A stretch of DNA of 64,000 bases from Latrodectus hesperus (GCA_037975125.1 CM075850.1:130052181-130116180); one strand, 5' to 3'. Shown: positions 1 through 12,346, counted from the stretch's first letter. Notes: generated by a model from the sequence alone, not told the origin. Made by a program: numbers and translations.

Positions 1-521
1 AAATAAAGAATGAGTAATTAAGATTTTAGGAGTAGGGTCATAAAATTTGGAAATAAATCTTTAACTTCTGAAATTTCAGAAGCATTATGAAAATGAGTTT
101 AATAAAATGATATTTAATCATAGAAGCACTTACTCCAATAATTACTAATAAACATTAAAGTTTCAAATAATGTATTTAATGTATATTGATACATTAAACA
201 TAATTAGAATCTGATTTTCCTTACTAGAAATATCATTTTTAAAGGTACTAATTACCATGATTAATATTCATTTACATTACGTAGTAATTATTCTTATAAA
301 TGATAGAAACGCATTTTATCTTCTAATACAAATAACTTGACAGTAATATTGGTATTTGGAGAATTTTGTTCAATTATAATTTCTCAATTCACATATTTAA
401 AGATTCATTAAATGTTATTCAATTATAATCAATATTTCCACTAGTTATATAATTTACTGACTTGATTCAAAAATTATTTCAAGACACCATATTTATTTAA
501 AAAATAATATTCGAATATTTA
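1..521. other. AT-rich stretch, no gene seen
   Basis: Low-complexity AT-rich DNA with no ORF of useful length and no recognisable repeat. It ends at the left target duplication of the first SINE. Confidence 0.6.
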
Positions 522-534
522 TGAAATACATTTT

Positions 535-807
535 GTTGTTATTGCTTTATGCCAGCTAGGTTGGCAATATGGGATAGGCTGCTCTACTTTTCCAACTAAA
601 CCGTAATTTGATACGGAGTCCGACTTCCTCAGTACACACATGCCATAGGTACCCATCTATAGAATAGGCAGTTATTCACAGCCCATTAATACAAGGAAAG
701 AACAAAGACAGGAAAATAGAAAGTACATCCATGCCCAAACCGGGATTCGAACCCAGGACCTCCCTATCCGCAGTCAGGCACGCTGATCACTATACAGGGT
801 GGGCGTC
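535..807 (-). mobile_element. tRNA-derived SINE, family C, copy 1
   Basis: The element reads on the minus strand. Its tRNA-like head is at the right (about 738-807) and carries a pol III B-box-like GGTTCGAATCCC. The body matches the copies at 29293-29570 and 32029-32279, including a block ending in TGTGTACTGAGGAAGTCGG. The 3' end at the left is an AAC-rich tail, seen as GTTGTT on the plus strand. Imperfect flanking direct repeats (TGAAATACATTTT at 522-534 and TGAAATATCTTTT at 808-820) look like target-site duplications. Such elements depend on LINE-encoded enzymes and encode no protein. The family name is my own label. Confidence 0.8.
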
Positions 808-820
808 TGAAATATCTTTT

Positions 821-1673
821 TCTGGTACCTATATAAAAACTGATTATTATATGAGGTAATAGTTAATACCAAAATATTTGCTTACAATCAGAACAAAACT
901 TTTATCTTCCTTGGTAAGTAATTAATCTTTTTTTCTATTTATTCCTTAAAACAGTGTATTATCCTCAAACTAACTGAAACTTTGATATTGAAAACTTAAT
1001 TTTTAATTTTGTTAGTTCTCTGCAAACTGTACAAGCCATAAGAAATAAAATCCCAACAAAGAAGAAATTTAAAAGAAAACTAACTTTGACAAAAGACAAA
1101 AGTTTAAAATAAAGAAGAATAACTAAAAATGTATATAAAAGAAAAACAAAAACGTAATTTTAAAAATCTTTTGTTTGATTTGAAGATTTGTTCAAAATAA
1201 AATAAAAGGTGCAATCAAAGACTAACTAAATAGAGTTTTTTCAGGCAATTTATAATACTAACATGAGACTTCTTAAAATGTTTTTTTCCTTAGAAAGTAT
1301 TTTTATATAAGGGTACTGAATTCAAAGAAATAAAAAATTTTAATATTAAAAAAGAAAAAAAAACTTTAATTTCTTGCAAAATTTCAATCGTAATATGATA
1401 GTTAAATACCAATACCAATCTTAAAAATAATTTTAATTTAATGCACTGATTGAAAAAATTATAGAATGTAATGCACTCTTAAAAAACAAAATTTAAACTG
1501 AAAGATCTAAGAAAACAGAGCTTTTAAAATATACCTATTTTAATGTAGAAAATCTTATTTGAAAACAAATTTATAGTCTTATATGGCTCTATATTCCAAT
1601 ATACATTACTTTAGATTATAAAATATATTACCAAACTCTTTGTTATAAATAAAAATATATATTCAATAAAATG
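821..1673. other. AT-rich stretch, no gene seen
   Basis: AT-rich sequence with many short A and T runs. No ORF, RNA gene or repeat could be supported. Confidence 0.55.
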
Positions 1674-2370
1674 GGATGTGATGGCCTGGCTGGTTAGCGC
1701 GTTTGTTCTCGTTAACGAAAGGTAATGAGTTCGAATCTCGACCCTATAGAAATTTCGCTGTGTTCGCTAATTGTGGCTGGGGTATGTTAAATATTTCGTG
1801 GTCTTCCATACGAAATGATAACTCCGGAGATGGCAGATCGAGTCTGAGGGTCCACGTTGGCACACACAGTGGGTGTCCTATTATAAAGGATGCCCCTACC
1901 TTACCCCTTTGTGTTGTTGTTGTTATGTTGTTACTTATGACACTTGGACAAGCCAAGCTCGCTATGCCTTGACAATGCGAATTTAAGTCAATTGGGAGCG
2001 TCTTTCGTTTAATCAGAGCACCATGAAGGTGAAAGTACGACTTTTGCTCTTCAAATCCTCCGATAGATGGCAGCACCAGAGGATCTACTCCCTCAGTTTT
2101 GGCATTGATCTGAAGGGGGAGTAAATTTCTCCAGACCATTGCACCCATGGTAACTGCTCAACGACCGACCACAGGACTTTCGATTCCACAGATTTAACGA
2201 GCACGTATATCGCATGTACTCGGTGGGTCTTTGGCGGCAATGGGAATCGAACCCCGTCCTTCCGGATGGAAGACCGATACCCTAACCACTAGGCTACCCC
2301 TTTGTAGTTCTGAGATAAGGACGTCCTAGCAGAAGGGCTTTATATAAAAGCCTATCCTCTTAAATATGGT
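1674..2370 (+). mobile_element. tRNA-derived SINE, family B, interrupted by a nested SINE
   Basis: The left part (1674-1901) begins with a tRNA-like head: an A-box-like TGGTTAGCGCG, then a B-box-like GAGTTCGAATCTC near 1727-1740. Its body contains GAAATGATAACTCCGG, also seen in the copies near 24.1 and 58.2 kb. The right part (2306-2370) resumes with a TTTATATAAAAGCC block that matches TTTATATAGAAGCC in the 58.2-kb copy. Between them lies a different SINE in the opposite orientation, bounded by an 11-bp duplication. The ORFs across this interval are incidental. Confidence 0.65.
1913..2294 (-). mobile_element. tRNA-derived SINE, family A, nested copy
   Basis: On the minus strand the head reads TAGCCTAGTGGTTAGGGTAT and then GGTTCGATTCCC, matching pol III A and B boxes. 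The body matches the copy at 28175-28557 over its whole length, and the 3' end is CAAGTGTCATAAGTAAC followed by AAC repeats. The flanks are perfect 11-bp direct repeats, TACCCCTTTGT at 1902-1912 and 2295-2305, where it entered an older family B SINE. The repeat may share a few bases with the head, so the exact 5' end is uncertain. Confidence 0.85.
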
Positions 2371-3276
2371 ATGGAATAATACTAGTTCAAAATATTTTTC
2401 CCAAGAGTTGTAAGAACTACTCCATTCAGGAACAAAAAGTAATTATATAAATTTTATAACATAAATATGAAATCGAATTGATAATAAACTGGATCGAAAG
2501 TATTCTCATTGTTTTTTAAATGTGAATTAATTTAAAAGAAATTAAGTGAATATTTGGGATACATTAAATATATAATCATTTCCAATATGGAAAGATATTT
2601 TTATTTAAAAAATCATTTCCTTCATTTCAGAGGAAGACACACATTAATAAGAATTATATTACTGTTATTTTACAGAATAATTAATTAAAAACTGTGTTTA
2701 ATTTTTGATTAAACAACATTTTCAACAACTAATTCGAATTTTTGAATATTCAGTGTATATAATTCTAGAAATGTTTTATTCTAACTAAATAGTTTGATGA
2801 TAAGTTGAAGTAAATGAAAATTCCGTTTTTTATTTCAAAGCGTTTATCTCTAATTTTTATACCAATATTTCATGACAATCGTTCTGTTATTTAAACACAT
2901 AATTCAAGAGTATTCGTTTAAATTTAACTTGTTATTGCTATTTTTCCAGAATCTCAAGCATTTTTATCGCAATTCTTATACAATTCTCCCAATTTCTCTA
3001 AGTTCATCAGTAGCGGTAAAAAAAATGCTCAAAGATACTATCAAATTCTCAAACAGTATATCAAGCATTTTTATCACTTTTGATACAATTCCCTCAAATA
3101 TTCTCAGTCTATGGGATTATAAGTATATGTTTCTATCCTATATATATATATATATATATACAAGCAAATACTTTGAGATATGACTGTTGCAAAGCGCTTT
3201 AAGAAGTGACATCAAATGAAATGTTAATAAACTTCTTAAAACTCCCATATTTTTTATTATTCTTATATTCAGAGAC

Positions 3277-3372
<96 letters not shown>

Positions 3373-4517
3373 AAGAAGATCTAAAAAATTATTATAGTTT
3401 CCTTTCATAAAGTTATAACTTCCATCAAAAACAGTTATAACTTTCTAAAAAAACAAAAAAAATACTAGTTTTAAAATACTGAATAAAATTTAAAATACAG
3501 AAAAAAGGTTTTAAATATAATACATATCTTAATGGGAAAACACGAACATATTAAACTTGTGATTCTGTCCTTCTAAACTTATACTTTGATGCTTCTCTTC
3601 ATAAAGATATTAACCATGGGAATTGATTGATGAGGAAATATAACAAAAGTAGAAAGATGTATTCCATTTTCGGCATTTAATAATGTAATAAAACTTCCTG
3701 GAAATTTTCATGGTTCGAATGATTGACGTAACAGCGATGTTGTTTGGTAACGTAATACATCAGCGTACGCAGTTTTCTCACAATATATTTATAATGGAGT
3801 TCTTCAGAAATTCAAACCGGCATTTGTTCTTGACACGTAATTGAGGCACTTACGGAACTTCTTCCTCCAGAGTAATACGTTTGGAATTTTCTAAATAATT
3901 TGTGTGGTGCATTCGACTACCATCTATGCTCCGTTAATAACTGGAGGACGTTTTAATGATTTATGTTTTTGTAAAATAATTATGCACTATCGCTAGCAAC
4001 AGTTAAGTTTGCGAAGCTATGTTAAGTTATCAATTAAAATTGGTCGGAAAGATCCTGATTTTTCCATATAGCTTTAAGTTAAATTTTATATTAAATACTA
4101 AAGAATTAAATGTAATTCTATCAAATTGCTTTGTTAAAACTCTTTTAATATTACAGATAATTAATGAAAATAAAGATTTGCAAAAAAAAATTCCTTTTCA
4201 AAAGTAAAATATTGCCAGGAGAAAAATATTAAAATGAGATTAATTGAAGTAATATAATATTGCTGTCTGCTATGTGGTATAACACACACACAAATATCAC
4301 GCTCAAAATAAAAAAATAGAAAACAAAATGATGTGAAATTTTTTAGCAGTATAAAAGTATTTATGAAAATTTTATTTGAGGAGAAAAAAGGAAACAAAAC
4401 CATTAATAATAATTGTGTTCATGTAGTTTTTACACTAAATAATTTGCAGAAACAATAATATGTATGCGTATGCATAAATACATAATATATATATCTGTGT
4501 GTGTAACTATATATATG
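2371..4517. other. AT-rich stretch with simple repeats, no gene seen
   Basis: Mostly AT-rich. A short (TA)n lies near 3138-3160 and a long one at 3279-3369. The part from about 3590 to 3950 is less AT-biased but holds no long ORF and matches nothing I recognise. The small ORFs at 2872-3183, 4019-4207 and 4161-4403 have composition typical of random AT-rich frames. Confidence 0.5.
3279..3369. repeat. (TA)n microsatellite
   Basis: About 45 uninterrupted TA units are visible. Confidence 0.97.
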
Positions 4518-4519
4518 TA

Positions 4520-6024
4520 CTCTCGTGTCCAAAAATTAAGGATAATGCAAATTTAGGGAAAGAAAGGGACAGAAGCAAAACAAATGCGATTTATTTGTAA
4601 AGTCTATTTATTAAACAAAAGGTAAACAACAAAAAAGATGTTATATGTTTGACATCATTAATAAAAATTGAGATTTTTACTTCCTGGAGCAAATTTCAAA
4701 AAAGAACCTCTGTACAAAAACCAATATAGCATGGTTGGTATGTTGGTTAATACATAGTATGCCCCCCAGACGATGCAATACAGGCCGAACGACACCTAGG
4801 CATGCTGAGTATCAAATTATCGATCTGATCTTGGGGAATATTACACTACTCACATCAAGCAATGCTCTCTAAAGTTCTGGTAGACATGTGGGAGGGGGTT
4901 GACGGGTTGCAATTCGTCTGCCAAGCATGTCCCACACATGTTCTATAACATTCAAATCCGGTAGGTATGCTGGCCAGTTCATAAGGGTGATATCCTCCGA
5001 TTGAAGGCATTCGTCTACAATGTTTTCACGGTGAGGACGGGCGTTGTCATCCATAAACTGAAATTCTGCACCCATAGGGCCCCGAAACTAACGTACATGT
5101 TGTTCCAGAATGACATCCCGATAGAAGTGGCCTGTCATGGCTACATTCTGAACATTCAGGTTAGCTCTGTAACCCAGAATAATTCCTCCCCAAACGATCA
5201 TTCCTATACCACCGTAACGATGTCGTTCAATTTTCCTATTTTGGTGGTTACGGTTACCTGGCCCATTCCATACGAAGGTCCGGCGAGAATCAGACTGAAA
5301 GCTAAAGCTGGACTCGTTGGAAAACATCACATAATACCACTGTTGCGGTGTCCACAATACTGGTTTACTCCAGGCTAACTGCAGGCGACAGTGAGTTGCG
5401 GTAAGTGGAACACATCTGACAGGCCTACGAGCATATAGACCAATGTGCTCTAAGCGTCTGTACACGGTCTGCCTTGAAACTGTCGTACCGGTAGCTGAGG
5501 AGAGCTGACCAGACAGGTCTGATGCCGTTCTCCGTCTGTTTCTTTTGGCAGTAACTGCCAAATACCGGTCCTCATTCGGCGTTGAAATTCCGGGGCAACC
5601 TGTGCTATAACGTCTAATTACATTACCATCATCTTGGAACCATTGCCAAACCCTGGAGATGGCACTCTGGTCGATTCCAAGTTCTTCGGATACTTCCAGC
5701 TGGGTACGTCCACATTCCAGACGGCCGATAAGTCTACCACGTAAAACGTCATCCAAATGTTTCCTTTGTGCCATAACTATGCGGTTATTGCACTGAAAGC
5801 CCTTTAAAGCGCTTGTGAACAATTTTACTTCTTTGCAATAATTCCTTATATAACCCTCTCTTACTTTCTCGTCATTGTGACGTAGTATCGGCGCCATCTG
5901 GTGGTTTCTTGTAATTTGCATATTATTCTTCAAGATGTGTGTGGTAATTCTACGTGTGAATTTTTTATTTTAGAGTTCAATTTCTAAGTGTTTCTGAATT
6001 ATGCTCAATTTATGGACATGAGTG
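4520..6024 (-). mobile_element. Tc1-like DNA transposon, full-length but inactive
   Basis: About 1.5 kb, bounded by imperfect terminal inverted repeats: CTCTCGTGTCCAAAAATT at the left and, on the opposite strand, CACTCATGTCCATAAATT at the right. Both ends abut TA (4518-4519 and 6025-6026), the target duplication expected for Tc1/mariner elements. The interior carries a degraded DD34E transposase on the minus strand. Ends and size agree with an ordinary full-length Tc1-group element, so the copy decayed by point mutations and small indels rather than deletion. Confidence 0.93.
4760..5774 (-). pseudogene. Tc1-like transposase (DD34E), inactivated
   Basis: Starting at the methionine codon at 5772-5774, the minus strand encodes an N-terminal helix-turn-helix region (LEVSEELGIDQSAISRVW), then the start of the catalytic domain. 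The residue expected to be the first catalytic Asp is Asn (motif FSNESSF, normally FSDES or FTDES). An in-frame TAG at about 5077-5079 interrupts the reading. The same frame then continues with the second Asp in MDDNARPH and the catalytic Glu in VIEHVWD, with 34 residues between them as in Tc1 transposases. A second stop follows CLPEL near 4869, and the tail shows a frameshift. An upstream in-frame ATG at 5933 adds a 53-residue extension unlike the family and is probably not used. No functional enzyme is expected. Confidence 0.92.
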
Positions 6025-6026
6025 TA

Positions 6027-8110
6027 TATTACTGGTAAAATACAGACGAATTATTACATATATTAATATACAAATAAGTCTCTTCACAATAATATGTTTA
6101 TTTTAATAAAGTTTGATTATTTACGTAAGTGTATTAGTTCAGAATATTCTTTTAAAAATTTAAAATAAAACTTTCATGTTTGCTCTATTTATCTTAAATT
6201 TAAAGAATTTCTATCATAAATAATCGGAGGAATTACTAATTATCTGTATTTTAGAAAGTAACTGTAATAGAGGGAAATATTTCTCATAAAAATGTTTTGA
6301 ATTTTGGTCATTTCTATGACTAATTTCAGTTCTAACTATAAGTTTTTGTAGGAATAATAATGGATAATATTTTTCACTTTTAGATTGTTCTTATCTCAAT
6401 AGAAACTTTCTGTATTGAAAAATTAAATTTGAAATTGAATAATTGGAAGATATACGATACACATGTTTCCTATTTTAACTATTTATCTTGTTAATTAGTT
6501 GTGTATTTCCTGTTAATTTAATTTATAATATGAAGTAAAACGCATTTCCTATTACTTTATGATTTTAAAATATATTAATTTACAGTTATATGTTAGCCTA
6601 TGTTTTATATTATTTTTATAATACTATAATACACTATTGTATTAAATTATATTAACAATAAATGTATAAAAATCTCTCTTGTAACATTAATCTGCGATTT
6701 CTAAGTAAATAAATTTTATTTGTAATAACTTAAATAAATAAAATTATTTTGTAATTGTAATGTTAATAAATATCAAATTACCAAATCCTGATGTAAGTAT
6801 AAATGTCCATTTAATGACCATGCAACATTATGATTATCTGTTCAAACTAAGTACTTAATGGGTTATAATTTATTCCAAGTACTTAATAAGTTAAGTTTAA
6901 TTAGAAATTTATAAGTTTATAATATTTTCTTTACCATAATTATTATATGACTATCATAGCCAAAAGTGATGAATTAACTTTCATCAAAAAATATGATTGA
7001 GTGTCCTTTAGCATTAATTTTTAAGTTGAAATTTTTAGCCTTCCATTTTTTGGCTCTACATAAATTTTGTTTCAAAAAGAATTTTGCACAATCCAATCAA
7101 TCAAAATTTTCCAAATTCATACTAACCCATAAATTTTTGAAGAGTCGCTTTTAGGGATTATCATTCACATCGATATTTTTGAATGAAAATGAATTCGGAA
7201 ATTTTCTTCTAAATTTTGTAGACATTGCTACAGTTCTCAAACGTAGAATAAATTTTCTGAATATGAGTTTTCTGACCAATTATTAAACTTGCAGCTGATT
7301 TTTTATCTTATCTTCAAGGCGATTTTTTTTTCTTTAGCGGAATTTTATATCAGTAAAATTGGTGTGATAAAATTACTCATTTAACACTATTTTAAGTTCA
7401 TTTTCAAGTATTGCAGTAAAATAGAAAGTTTGTACGTTGAATCTTGTTGGAGATTGCTTCTCTCTCTATACCAGATATTTTAAAAAAGTGAATTGAATAA
7501 ACGAATTAAAAATACCTTAAACTTATGACACAGTTTTCTGCTTAAACTATAAACTAAGCTGACTATTTAATTTAAACTATAACATCATAAAGTGTCACCA
7601 AATTACAAAAACAAAAAAATCAAACAGCTACTAATTTATCTGTTTACTTAAAGCTATTTTAGTGTTCTCATTTTTATGACATTTACTTTTTCTAATGTTT
7701 TGCTTTATGAATTTTATAAGAAAAATATATTTTTTATTTAAATAAGCTTTTCAGTTTTACTTAAGAGCATATGGATTTAATGAGAAAAATTAATACACCA
7801 TAATATCCGTATTTAATTTATAACCACAGCTCGATTTACATAAATTTCAAACTGCACAGACTTCTTACAGTCACAGTATTGTTGTGCTAAGTGGTTGAAA
7901 AATACAAGTAATACGAAATTTATCGGACATATTTTATTTATAAAGGCAAAACAATTTTGCTTTTTTGAAATATTGTACAATTTTTTAATTTTTTTTAAAA
8001 GAATTATCTAACATACTTATGCGAATCTTTATGTAAACATAATTTTATATATGGAAATAAACATTTTTGTTTTCTTTTTCTTCGTTTTTTATAATAATTT
8101 CGCTTGTACC
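6027..8110. other. AT-rich stretch, no gene seen
   Basis: Long AT-rich interval with only short random frames. No conserved motif or repeat boundary was identified. Confidence 0.5.
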
Positions 8111-8113
8111 TTA

Positions 8114-9417
8114 GGCAGGCAGCAAACCTGGTCACCATCAACAGGACACGGTGGATGACTACCAGCTGTCCACAAGCAATCCACCAGACATCCACGAAAT
8201 GACGTCACGTATGACCAAATTGAGGCGGAGCTTTCCACCAAACGAAGTATTCAGCATGTTTAATTTTTTTCATCCACAACCGAGCTACAAGTGTATATTT
8301 ACTTGATTTCCGCTGTTTAGAATTCATAAGAGCATAGAAGAGCATATAAGAGCATAGAATTCAAATTTTCTACAGACATTGAAGAATTTATCATTAAATA
8401 TTTTAAAAGCAAGTTAAATTTAATTGGTCAATATGTTTTAGAATTTGAGTTTCTTGTTTTATAATATATACTTATTTATTCGATTATATATTATTTAATA
8501 GATAACAGGTGCTTGTAAAACCTACGTGATGATAATTATTTTAATAAAATTTTTAAAAAAATCAACTATATAAAGATCTTATTTGAATAATTAATAATTA
8601 TTTCAAAAAACAATTCTCTGGTAAAATTTCACAAGATTTTTAAAAACTATTTACATTATATTTACATTTTTCTCATTGAAATTGCTTTTAAAACATTAAA
8701 AAAGTATTTTGAGTATTTTTAGTTTTTAATAAAAATTAACTGAATAAAGCGATTTTAATTTAAACTACAACTAAAACACAGCAGAAACTAATTTGAATAA
8801 TATTTTTTTATTTATTATTACTTTTATGTATGCATTAAATACATGAACTTTAATATGATAAATAAATTTATTTATATTTTTTATTTAAATATTATGAAAC
8901 AGACTCTGAAATAAAATGCAATTATTTTTTAAATTAGGACTTTTAATATAATGCAAATGCATAAGTATTTGTAGCAAAAAAAAATTTTATACAATGATTT
9001 TTCAATTTAGTTTTTATTTATAGTTTATAAAAATTCATTTCAACGAAATATTGTAACTTTATTTTAAATAAGTTGCATGAGCAATTGAAATAAGTTATAT
9101 CTTATTTAAATTTTGTTCTCCCCTTTCTTTTCTCTTCCAAACATACTTCAGCAATAATATTTACTGCTGATATTTAAATCAAAGTATTACATTAATATTT
9201 CTCCGCATTTTGGTCATGATTATGTTTTCAAATATGAAATAATAAAAAATGCAAGCTAAACAGTAAATAAACTTTAATTGGTTGATATTTGGAGTGACGT
9301 TATTGATGACGTGAATGTTTCGTGTTTGGCTGGTATACCAGACACCAGGGATCCACAAAACAGACACCAACGATACACCATCCACAAGCAACGCGGTGTA
9401 CAGGTTTGCTGTTTGCC
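8114..9417. mobile_element. Candidate PIF/Harbinger-like non-autonomous transposon
   Basis: The two ends form an inverted repeat: GGCAGGCAGCAAACCTG at 8114 on the plus strand and GGCAAACAGCAAACCTG read inward from 9417 on the minus strand (19 of 23 positions agree when extended). Each end is flanked by TTA (8111-8113 and 9418-9420). A 3-bp TTA/TWA duplication is the signature of PIF/Harbinger elements. GC-richer subterminal segments (8114-8215 and 9290-9417) both hold CCACAAGCAA-like and TGACGT-like words in inverted orientation. The 1.1-kb interior is AT-rich and non-coding. Superfamily assignment rests only on the duplication and ends. Confidence 0.6.
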
Positions 9418-9496
9418 TTAGAAATATTCAGACAAAAGCATTTCTATAAGTATTGCGCATATTATAATTTTTCTAAGTGTCTTTTTTTACTCCTAA

Positions 9497-9765
9497 TGGG
9501 GTGGGCACTGAGAGGCTGACCCTTTGCCACAACAAATCCGAAAACTGCTACTTATTCATCGTTACTCTGTGAACCAGGTCACGGAGGCAAGAAGCGTTAC
9601 CAACGTCACTCCACTAATAACCCATTATAATGTGGGCAATATTCATTCATCATCTCAGAAGAAAGGACAAAGAAACACTCAGAGATAAAGGAACAGCCAT
9701 GCCCAAATCGGGATTCGAACCCAGGAACAAGATCCTAAGAATCAGGAACGTTAACCACTCGATCA
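9497..9765 (-). mobile_element. tRNA-derived SINE, family D, copy 1
   Basis: Minus-strand element related to the copy at 44869-45191. It shares the blocks GTGAACCAGGTCACGGAGGC, ATTCATCATC and CATGCCCAAATCGGGATTCG (plus-strand reading). The tRNA-like head at the right contains GGTTCGAATCCCG and an A-box-like GAGTGGTTAACG. No clear target duplication was found, so the ends are approximate. Confidence 0.72.
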
Positions 9766-9779
9766 TGGATTATTTAAAT

Positions 9780-11207
9780 AACCTTCGAATAAAAAATTTA
9801 GATGCATAATTATTCACTTCTTAACTTTTCACGCACAATTTTCCGTTGAAAAGGATGTAATGTCAATTATTTATTTTGCATATAAAATCAAATATTTCAT
9901 GCCTTACCACATCTATTCATATTTTCATAACTATGCCTGTTCTTATGTAGTCAAAAATTATGAAAAGTACTTAAAAAGTTTTATATGAATAAAATCTAAT
10001 AAAATTTATGATCTTGTAGAAATACTTTATTATCTCTGTTTTAGAGATATGAAATGTCAGAGTATGTATTTTAAAATAAAGAGTCTTAAGGATATTTTCC
10101 ACACATGGTTACTTTTGAGAATATTATTCTAAAAATAATTAAGTTCACACTTATCTTTTTAGAAGTTTTCAGATAACTGAAAATAGAAATTTGGCAGTAA
10201 AAATGAGAATAAAAATAACAATGTTGTAGAAGAGATTGAATGACAATTTATTTTATAAAAGCAAAATTTTTATTGTTTGTATTCATTATTAAGAAATTTG
10301 AGAAAGTAAAATGGTAAAACACATTTTTTCTGGTAATTTATTTTTTGTCGGAGGTATAACAAATAGCACCAACAAATAATTTCGGGAACTAACCAATTGT
10401 CAAATAGATTCTAATTTTTAAAATTACTTTTCTCCGAGAGATGGTAGCACTTACGAAAAATAGCTGTACGAGGTAGGCATGAATTATTTATGAGACTAAT
10501 TAAGAAAGTATTCAGGATAGAGAGAGTTAAATTATCTTGAAAATGCAATTATATATATATTTTAGGATAAACGTACAATTTTTCTGCAAAAATATTAATA
10601 TATCTTGACAATTATATACAAAAATTACATTTTTTACTCGATGTATAATCCCACTATTATTTAATTTATTATTTTTATCAAATTTTTGATAAACTTGAGA
10701 GGGATATTATTATTTATTTTGTACAATACATAATATCAGGTAGTAGAGAAAAATATTTTCATAATCGAATTCTCCCTTTTTTATTTCCCCGCACAGTAAC
10801 TTTTATTTTTTTTTCCAGCTATTGAAAAATTACATATTGCAGCGCATTTGTTTACGCGTCTCCAAATATCCTATCGGTAGACAACAAAATAAATAAGCAT
10901 CGAATCCTCTCCCATTTCCTGCATTTTTTTACAAAAATTAAGATTTTATTTTTTTGATCTTCGAAAAATTTTGCCTATTATAGGGATCATGTTTTCGGTT
11001 TTCACAATATCCCGTTGATCGGAAGTACATGGGCAACGAAAATAATAAAAAGAAAGAAGAGAAATGATTAAAATAGAGAAAGCATCCTAACATCGTAACT
11101 GAAGAAAAAATATTTTTTCAAGTATTCCACATTTCATTCATTTTTCTCTTAATTGATTTACATTTTGATCTCTTTCCGTGATTTAAGACCGTTTTGAACA
11201 AATCTAA

Positions 11208-11210
<3 letters not shown>
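9780..11210. other. AT-rich stretch, no gene seen
   Basis: AT-rich DNA with no supported ORF. A somewhat less biased segment near 10.38-10.50 kb and 10.83-11.08 kb has no recognisable content. Confidence 0.5.

Positions 11211-11288
<78 letters not shown>
11211..11288. repeat. (TA)n microsatellite, left half
   Basis: About 39 TA units directly abut the left mariner end. Together with 12176-12344 this was probably one array split by the transposon, since mariner elements target TA. Confidence 0.95.
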
Positions 11289-11290
<2 letters not shown>

Positions 11291-12175
11291 TTAGTGCGTA
11301 TGAAATGTCGGATTCTTAAGTGATTGTATAAAACTGCATATCTTTCTTCAAAAGCTGTTTATTCAATCAAAGTATGCTCCATTCGCTTCAATACACTTCT
11401 CCCAACGAGATTTTAAAGCGTAGATGCCTGTCTTAAAAAAATTTTGGTCTTTAGAATTAATAAACTCTGATATCGAGTTTTTTAGATTGTCTTCATTTTC
11501 ATAGTGTTTGCCCCTTAAAAACAGCTCTAAATGCTTGAAAAAATGAAAATCGGTCGGCGAGAGATCCGGTGAATAGGGTGGATGCTGCAATGATGAGCAT
11601 ACGTTTAACCGATCCAGCTTATTTCGCTCTGTCAGTGCGTGCGGTACCCACTTGTCCATCTTCTTAACCTTGCCAATGTCAGAAAGGTGTCTCAATATCG
11701 TTGTATGGTCAACTTTCATCCTGATAGCAAGTTCCCTCGTGGATACGGCTGGATCCGCTTCCACTAGAGCCTTCAGGTCATCATTCTTCACAGACGTTTT
11801 GGGTCTTCCGCGCGGCTCATTTTGCAGTGAAAAATCGCCAGTCCGAAATTTTTCGAACCAACGCTGCACTTTCCGATCGTTAACCGTATTCTCCCCAAAC
11901 GCTTGGTTTATGTTGCGTGCAGTTTTTGCAGCACTATTACCAAGTTTGTACTCATATAAGAAAATGACGCGAATGTCGGCAGAATTCATATCGGCAATAA
12001 ACTCAAAAAAAATAAAAAAGGGAAGACCTTCGAGAAAACCTATTTTGCTGAAATGAGTCTCTGGCAATGGACAATACGAGTATGAATGAGGTTATGTCAA
12101 ATACAAAAGTATAACGAAAACAGGGAGGAAAACGTCCGCATGTAAAGAGAATCTGACATTTCATACGCACCAACC
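11289..12175 (-). mobile_element. mariner DNA transposon, internally deleted
   Basis: About 887 bp. The terminal inverted repeats are nearly matching: GGTTAGTGCGTATGAAATGT at the left and GGTTGGTGCGTATGAAATGT at the right on the opposite strand, both next to TA. The element is shorter than a usual mariner of about 1.3 kb because the middle of the transposase gene is missing. It sits inside a (TA)n array. Confidence 0.93.
11363..11989 (-). pseudogene. mariner transposase with catalytic core deleted, frame kept
   Basis: From the methionine codon at 11987-11989 (MNSADIRVIFLYEYKLG) the frame stays open for about 208 residues. A longer frame starts at 12067, but its first 26 residues do not look like the family. 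The N-terminal half has the paired helix-turn-helix DNA-binding region: RWFEKFRTGDFSL, then GRPKT, then a second helix unit around ELAIRMKVDHTTILRHL. The WVPHEL-like linker is present as WVPHAL. After NVCSSL the protein jumps to HPPYSPDLSPTDFHFF, the region of the third catalytic Asp. The segments normally carrying the first two Asp residues are absent, roughly 110-120 residues short of a typical mariner protein. Transposition activity is not expected, but a DNA-binding product is possible. Confidence 0.9.

Positions 12176-12346
<171 letters not shown>

Noticed and set aside
1744..2148. 134-codon minus-strand frame
   Set aside because: It spans parts of two nested SINEs in opposite orientations and has no protein character.
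5001..5378. 125-codon plus-strand frame
   Set aside because: It is the antisense shadow of the Tc1 transposase.
8004..8195. 63-codon minus-strand frame
   Set aside because: It crosses the left end of the Harbinger-like element and has no recognisable domain.
11652..12056. 134-codon plus-strand frame
   Set aside because: It is the antisense shadow of the mariner transposase remnant.
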